Shown piece by piece: positions 61,764 through 64,000 of a stretch of DNA of 64,000 bases. The notes under the pieces were generated by a model, which ran no database searches, had not been told where the DNA came from, and was given only the letters and a program-made list of their open reading frames with translations. The stretch is from Paenibacillus donghaensis. GTDB taxonomy: Bacteria > Bacillota > Bacilli > Paenibacillales > Paenibacillaceae. The position numbers were made by a program, and so were the translations under genes. Within the stretch, counting starts at the first letter, position 1. Each line of letters begins with the position of its first letter. Location of the stretch: contig NZ_CP021780.1 of assembly GCF_002192415.1 (NCBI RefSeq), positions 1,612,001-1,676,000 of the forward strand. Reading direction: 5' to 3'.

Positions 61764-61850
61764 TGAACTTAAGAATGAAACGGCGGAGTTGTCAGACTGC
61801 CTGGTGCATAGGGCTACCCGGACAACTCAAAAATAACATTCTTAAGTTCA
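61764..61850. repeat. 87-base nested inverted repeat between the two permease genes
   Basis: Outer arms TGAACTTAAGAATG (61764-61777) and CATTCTTAAGTTCA (61837-61850) are perfect, and inner arms GAGTTGTC (61786-61793) and GACAACTC (61821-61828) are perfect. The whole would fold into one long interrupted stem. It looks like a small inserted element within the operon. Confidence 0.7.
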
Positions 61851-61871
61851 CGTTCTATAGGAGGAATCGCA

Positions 61872-62753
61872 ATGCAACGAGTAACTGGCCCGAAGACGGC
61901 TGCTGAACCAAGGAAGATCAGGGGAGATTCCATTCTCGATCTGCGCAAACTGATGATGACACTGATGATGTCCGGCTTCGCGCTGCTGATGATTGTGCCT
62001 TTCATCTGGATGATCAGCACTTCGTTCAAAAGTCCGGCAGATGTCTTCAAATATCCAATTCAGTGGATTCCCGCCAGCCTGAACTGGGAGCACCACATCA
62101 AGGTATGGAGCGGCAGCGACAGCTTCGTGACCTATTACCTGAATTCACTCAAAATATCGCTGATCAGCATGGCTGGTGCAGTCTTCCTGTCTGCCTTCGC
62201 CGCCTATGGCTTCGCACGGATTCAATTCAAGGGCCGGGAACCGCTATTCCTCGTCTATCTCTCGATGATGATGGTTCCGCCACAGGTGCTGTTTGTGCCC
62301 AAATTTCTGATGTTTGAGTGGGCAGGCATCTACAATACCCATTGGGCGTTGATCCTGCCCGGGATGTTCACGATCTTCGGTGTGTTTATGCTGCGCCAGT
62401 TCTTCCTCTCTGTACCCGCAGAGATCTCGGAAGCTGCCTTCATCGACGGAGCCGGGCACTTCCGCATTTTCTTCCGGCTGGTGCTGCCGCTGGCGAAGCC
62501 CGCCCTGGCTACCCTGGCGATCATTGACTTCTCCTGGCACTGGAATGATTACGAGAATGCGCTCGTCTTCCTGCTGGACAAAGACCTCTACACCGTGCCG
62601 CTGGGCCTGCAGAATTTCATTCTGGAGAACAATGTCGATTATAACGGCATGATGGCAGCGGCCACGGCGGGTATTATCCCGATGATCCTGGTCTTCCTGA
62701 TCGGCCAGCGCTACATCATCCAGGGTGTGGCCGGGAGCGCGGTGAAGGGGTAG
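61872..62753 (+). CDS. Sugar ABC transporter permease, MalG type
   Basis: 293 residues, ATG 61872 after AGGAGG. Six membrane helices, with the EAA loop ISEAAFIDGAGHFRIFFRLVLPLA. An N-terminal cytoplasmic extension of about 30 residues. It completes the CUT1 channel controlled by the YesM/YesN system. Energising ATPase assumed to be a shared one elsewhere. Confidence 0.93.
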   Translation: MQRVTGPKTAAEPRKIRGDSILDLRKLMMTLMMSGFALLMIVPFIWMISTSFKSPADVFKYPIQWIPASLNWEHHIKVWSGSDSFVTYYLNSLKISLISMAGAVFLSAFAAYGFARIQFKGREPLFLVYLSMMMVPPQVLFVPKFLMFEWAGIYNTHWALILPGMFTIFGVFMLRQFFLSVPAEISEAAFIDGAGHFRIFFRLVLPLAKPALATLAIIDFSWHWNDYENALVFLLDKDLYTVPLGLQNFILENNVDYNGMMAAATAGIIPMILVFLIGQRYIIQGVAGSAVKG

Positions 62754-62911
62754 ATTCGCCAATACTTCCGCTGATCTTGCCCGACCGTGCGTTTTGATCT
62801 TGCGAACGCTGTGGTTCTCCGGTAGATTTCAATATAGAAACGTGCCCAAGCGGCACAAGCAGGCACTTCGCCACTTGAGGCGAAGTCGCCGCTACTGGAG
62901 GAGGCGGAAGC

Positions 62912-64000
62912 ATGGACAAGGTAATGAGCCGCGAAGTGGCGGTTCCGCTGCTGCAGCGGATGATTGAGACGGACACCTGCAATCCGCCCGGCAATGAACA
63001 TGCATTGTCGCTGCTGCTGCAGGAGTTCCTGCACGGACACGGGATGGACAGCGAAGCGGTACTGCTGGATGCCGGCCGCAGCAATCTGGAGGCAGTGCTG
63101 CGGGGGAGCGGACGCCGGAAGCTGATGTTCTGCGGCCATCTGGACACCGTCTCGGCCTGGACGCAGACGGCAGGCCGTTATCCGCCGCATGGCGCAGTGA
63201 TTGAAGGGTCGCGGCTGTATGGCCGGGGCGCGGCCGATATGAAAAGCGGGCTGGCCGCCATGCTGCTCGCGATGGTCTCGCTGCGCCAGGAGGGCATCCG
63301 CCTGGACGGCGACCTGCTGTGGCTGGCCACCGCGGGCGAAGAGGTGGACAGCTGCGGAGCGCGCCTGTATGCAGAGCAGCACAGCCTTGCCGGACTCGAC
63401 GGCATCGTCATTGCCGAGCCGACGGCAAGCCGGGTGGCCGTCGGGCACAAGGGCGCCTTGTGGCTGCGGATTTCCTTGCATGGGCGCAGCGCCCATGGCT
63501 CCATGCCGCAGCTGGGGGTCAATGCCGTTGAAGGCATGGTAGCGGTGATTACGCTGCTGCACCGGCATGCCCTGAAGTGGCAGGCCCAGGACGCTGTGCT
63601 GGGCGCCAGCAGCCTGTCGGTGAACCACATCGCAGGCGGCATCCAGACGAATGTGGTCCCGGATCATTGCATCATTGATGTGGACATCCGCACCGTGCCT
63701 CCGCTGGAGCATGCCCGGCTGTTTGCCGAGATTGAACAGGAGCTGGCGATGATTACCCAGCTGCATGCCGGTTACCACTACAGCGTAGAGTTGCTGCTGG
63801 ACCGAAGCTCCGTATACAGTGATCCCGCTGGGCGGCTCATCCAGACGGCGCTTGCGATCACGGGTGAATCTGCCGAGGCGGCTCGCGGCGTGTCCTACTA
63901 CACCGATGGCTCGGTGCTGCACCACGGGGGCAAGCTGCCGGTGCTGATCTATGGTCCCGGCGAACCGGCCCAGGCCCATCAGGCTGATGAATGGGTCGAC
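62912..64000 (+). CDS. M20-family metallopeptidase (ArgE/DapE/carboxypeptidase type), partial
   Basis: At least 363 residues from ATG 62912 (GGAGGAGGCGG upstream); the 3' end lies outside the window. Zinc ligands in order: CGHLDTVS (His, with Asp two residues on), GRGAADMKSG (Asp), TAGEEVDS (catalytic Glu and zinc Glu), VIAEPT (Glu/Asp site). The dimerisation lid is marked by GRSAHGSMPQLGVNA, and the last zinc His is expected in the segment ending AQAHQADEWVD. Members hydrolyse N-acyl amino acids or dipeptides. It follows the permease gene by 158 bases containing a CTTCGCC/GGCGAAG hairpin, so a link to the transporter is possible but not certain. Confidence 0.9.
   Translation, partial: MDKVMSREVAVPLLQRMIETDTCNPPGNEHALSLLLQEFLHGHGMDSEAVLLDAGRSNLEAVLRGSGRRKLMFCGHLDTVSAWTQTAGRYPPHGAVIEGSRLYGRGAADMKSGLAAMLLAMVSLRQEGIRLDGDLLWLATAGEEVDSCGARLYAEQHSLAGLDGIVIAEPTASRVAVGHKGALWLRISLHGRSAHGSMPQLGVNAVEGMVAVITLLHRHALKWQAQDAVLGASSLSVNHIAGGIQTNVVPDHCIIDVDIRTVPPLEHARLFAEIEQELAMITQLHAGYHYSVELLLDRSSVYSDPAGRLIQTALAITGESAEAARGVSYYTDGSVLHHGGKLPVLIYGPGEPAQAHQADEWVD

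Noticed and set aside
62711..63979. A 422-codon minus-strand frame across the last permease and M20 genes
   Set aside because: It is opposite two well-supported genes, rich in His, Gln and Arg as expected for GC-rich antisense, and lacks any motif.

Overview
The window reads as a chromosomal segment of a Gram-positive endospore-forming Firmicute, most likely a Paenibacillus. The reasons are purine-rich Shine-Dalgarno sites with many TTG and GTG starts, YesM/YesN-type two-component regulators beside CUT1 sugar transporters, a GH53 galactan locus, a leucine T-box, a glycine riboswitch and many transferred or broken genes. No rRNA, tRNA, replication origin or CRISPR array was found by eye. The species cannot be named from the sequence alone.

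Layout. 0.0-4.0 kb: a gene tail, a binding lipoprotein overlapping a chemoreceptor gene, and an HxlR regulator. 4.0-11.5 kb: a dead ISL3 transposase, then an AT-rich cassette (small helix-turn-helix protein, response regulator, sensor kinase, ABC ATPase, two permeases, possible membrane peptide) resembling bacitracin or lantibiotic resistance modules, then the deletion-scarred remains of a second ABC exporter. 11.7-18.4 kb: an FAD oxidoreductase beside a sigma factor that lacks its N-terminus, a phosphotransferase preceded by a possible leader peptide, a flavin-type oxidase, and an AbrB-AarF operon behind a perfect palindrome. 18.5-32.9 kb: a gene graveyard holding a carbohydrate-binding fragment, two fused methyltransferases, truncated HTH, CPBP, DUF4037, MFS, sigma and VOC genes, ISL3 and IS4 transposases, a recombinase fragment and a group II intron fragment. 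Intact islands inside it are MATE/TetR and MarR/amidohydrolase, both with clear operators.

33.1-40.6 kb is a complete galactan-use locus: lipoprotein, two permeases, a cytoplasmic and a secreted GH53 galactanase, and an AraC regulator. 40.8-44.8 kb carries two RNA-controlled genes: leuA behind a leucine T-box, and a CycA-like permease behind a singlet glycine riboswitch whose predicted fold is an OFF switch. 45.1-47.8 kb has four acetyltransferase genes. 48.3-64 kb is more GC-rich and looks like core genome: a histidyl-tRNA synthetase, an HD phosphohydrolase, the DbpA helicase, an FAD oxidoreductase with a divergent AraC regulator, and a YesM/YesN system upstream of a sugar ABC transporter and an M20 peptidase that runs off the window.

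Non-coding structure is plentiful. A hairpin-forming repeat occurs four times between 11.6 and 25.8 kb. Two other intergenic repeat families lie at 44.8-45.0 and 48.0-48.3 kb. There is a 202-bp MITE-like element at 29.3 kb, nine tandem 42-bp repeats inside the last transporter operon, and an 87-bp nested inverted repeat between its two permease genes. All calls come from reading translations and motifs by eye; no database search was run.
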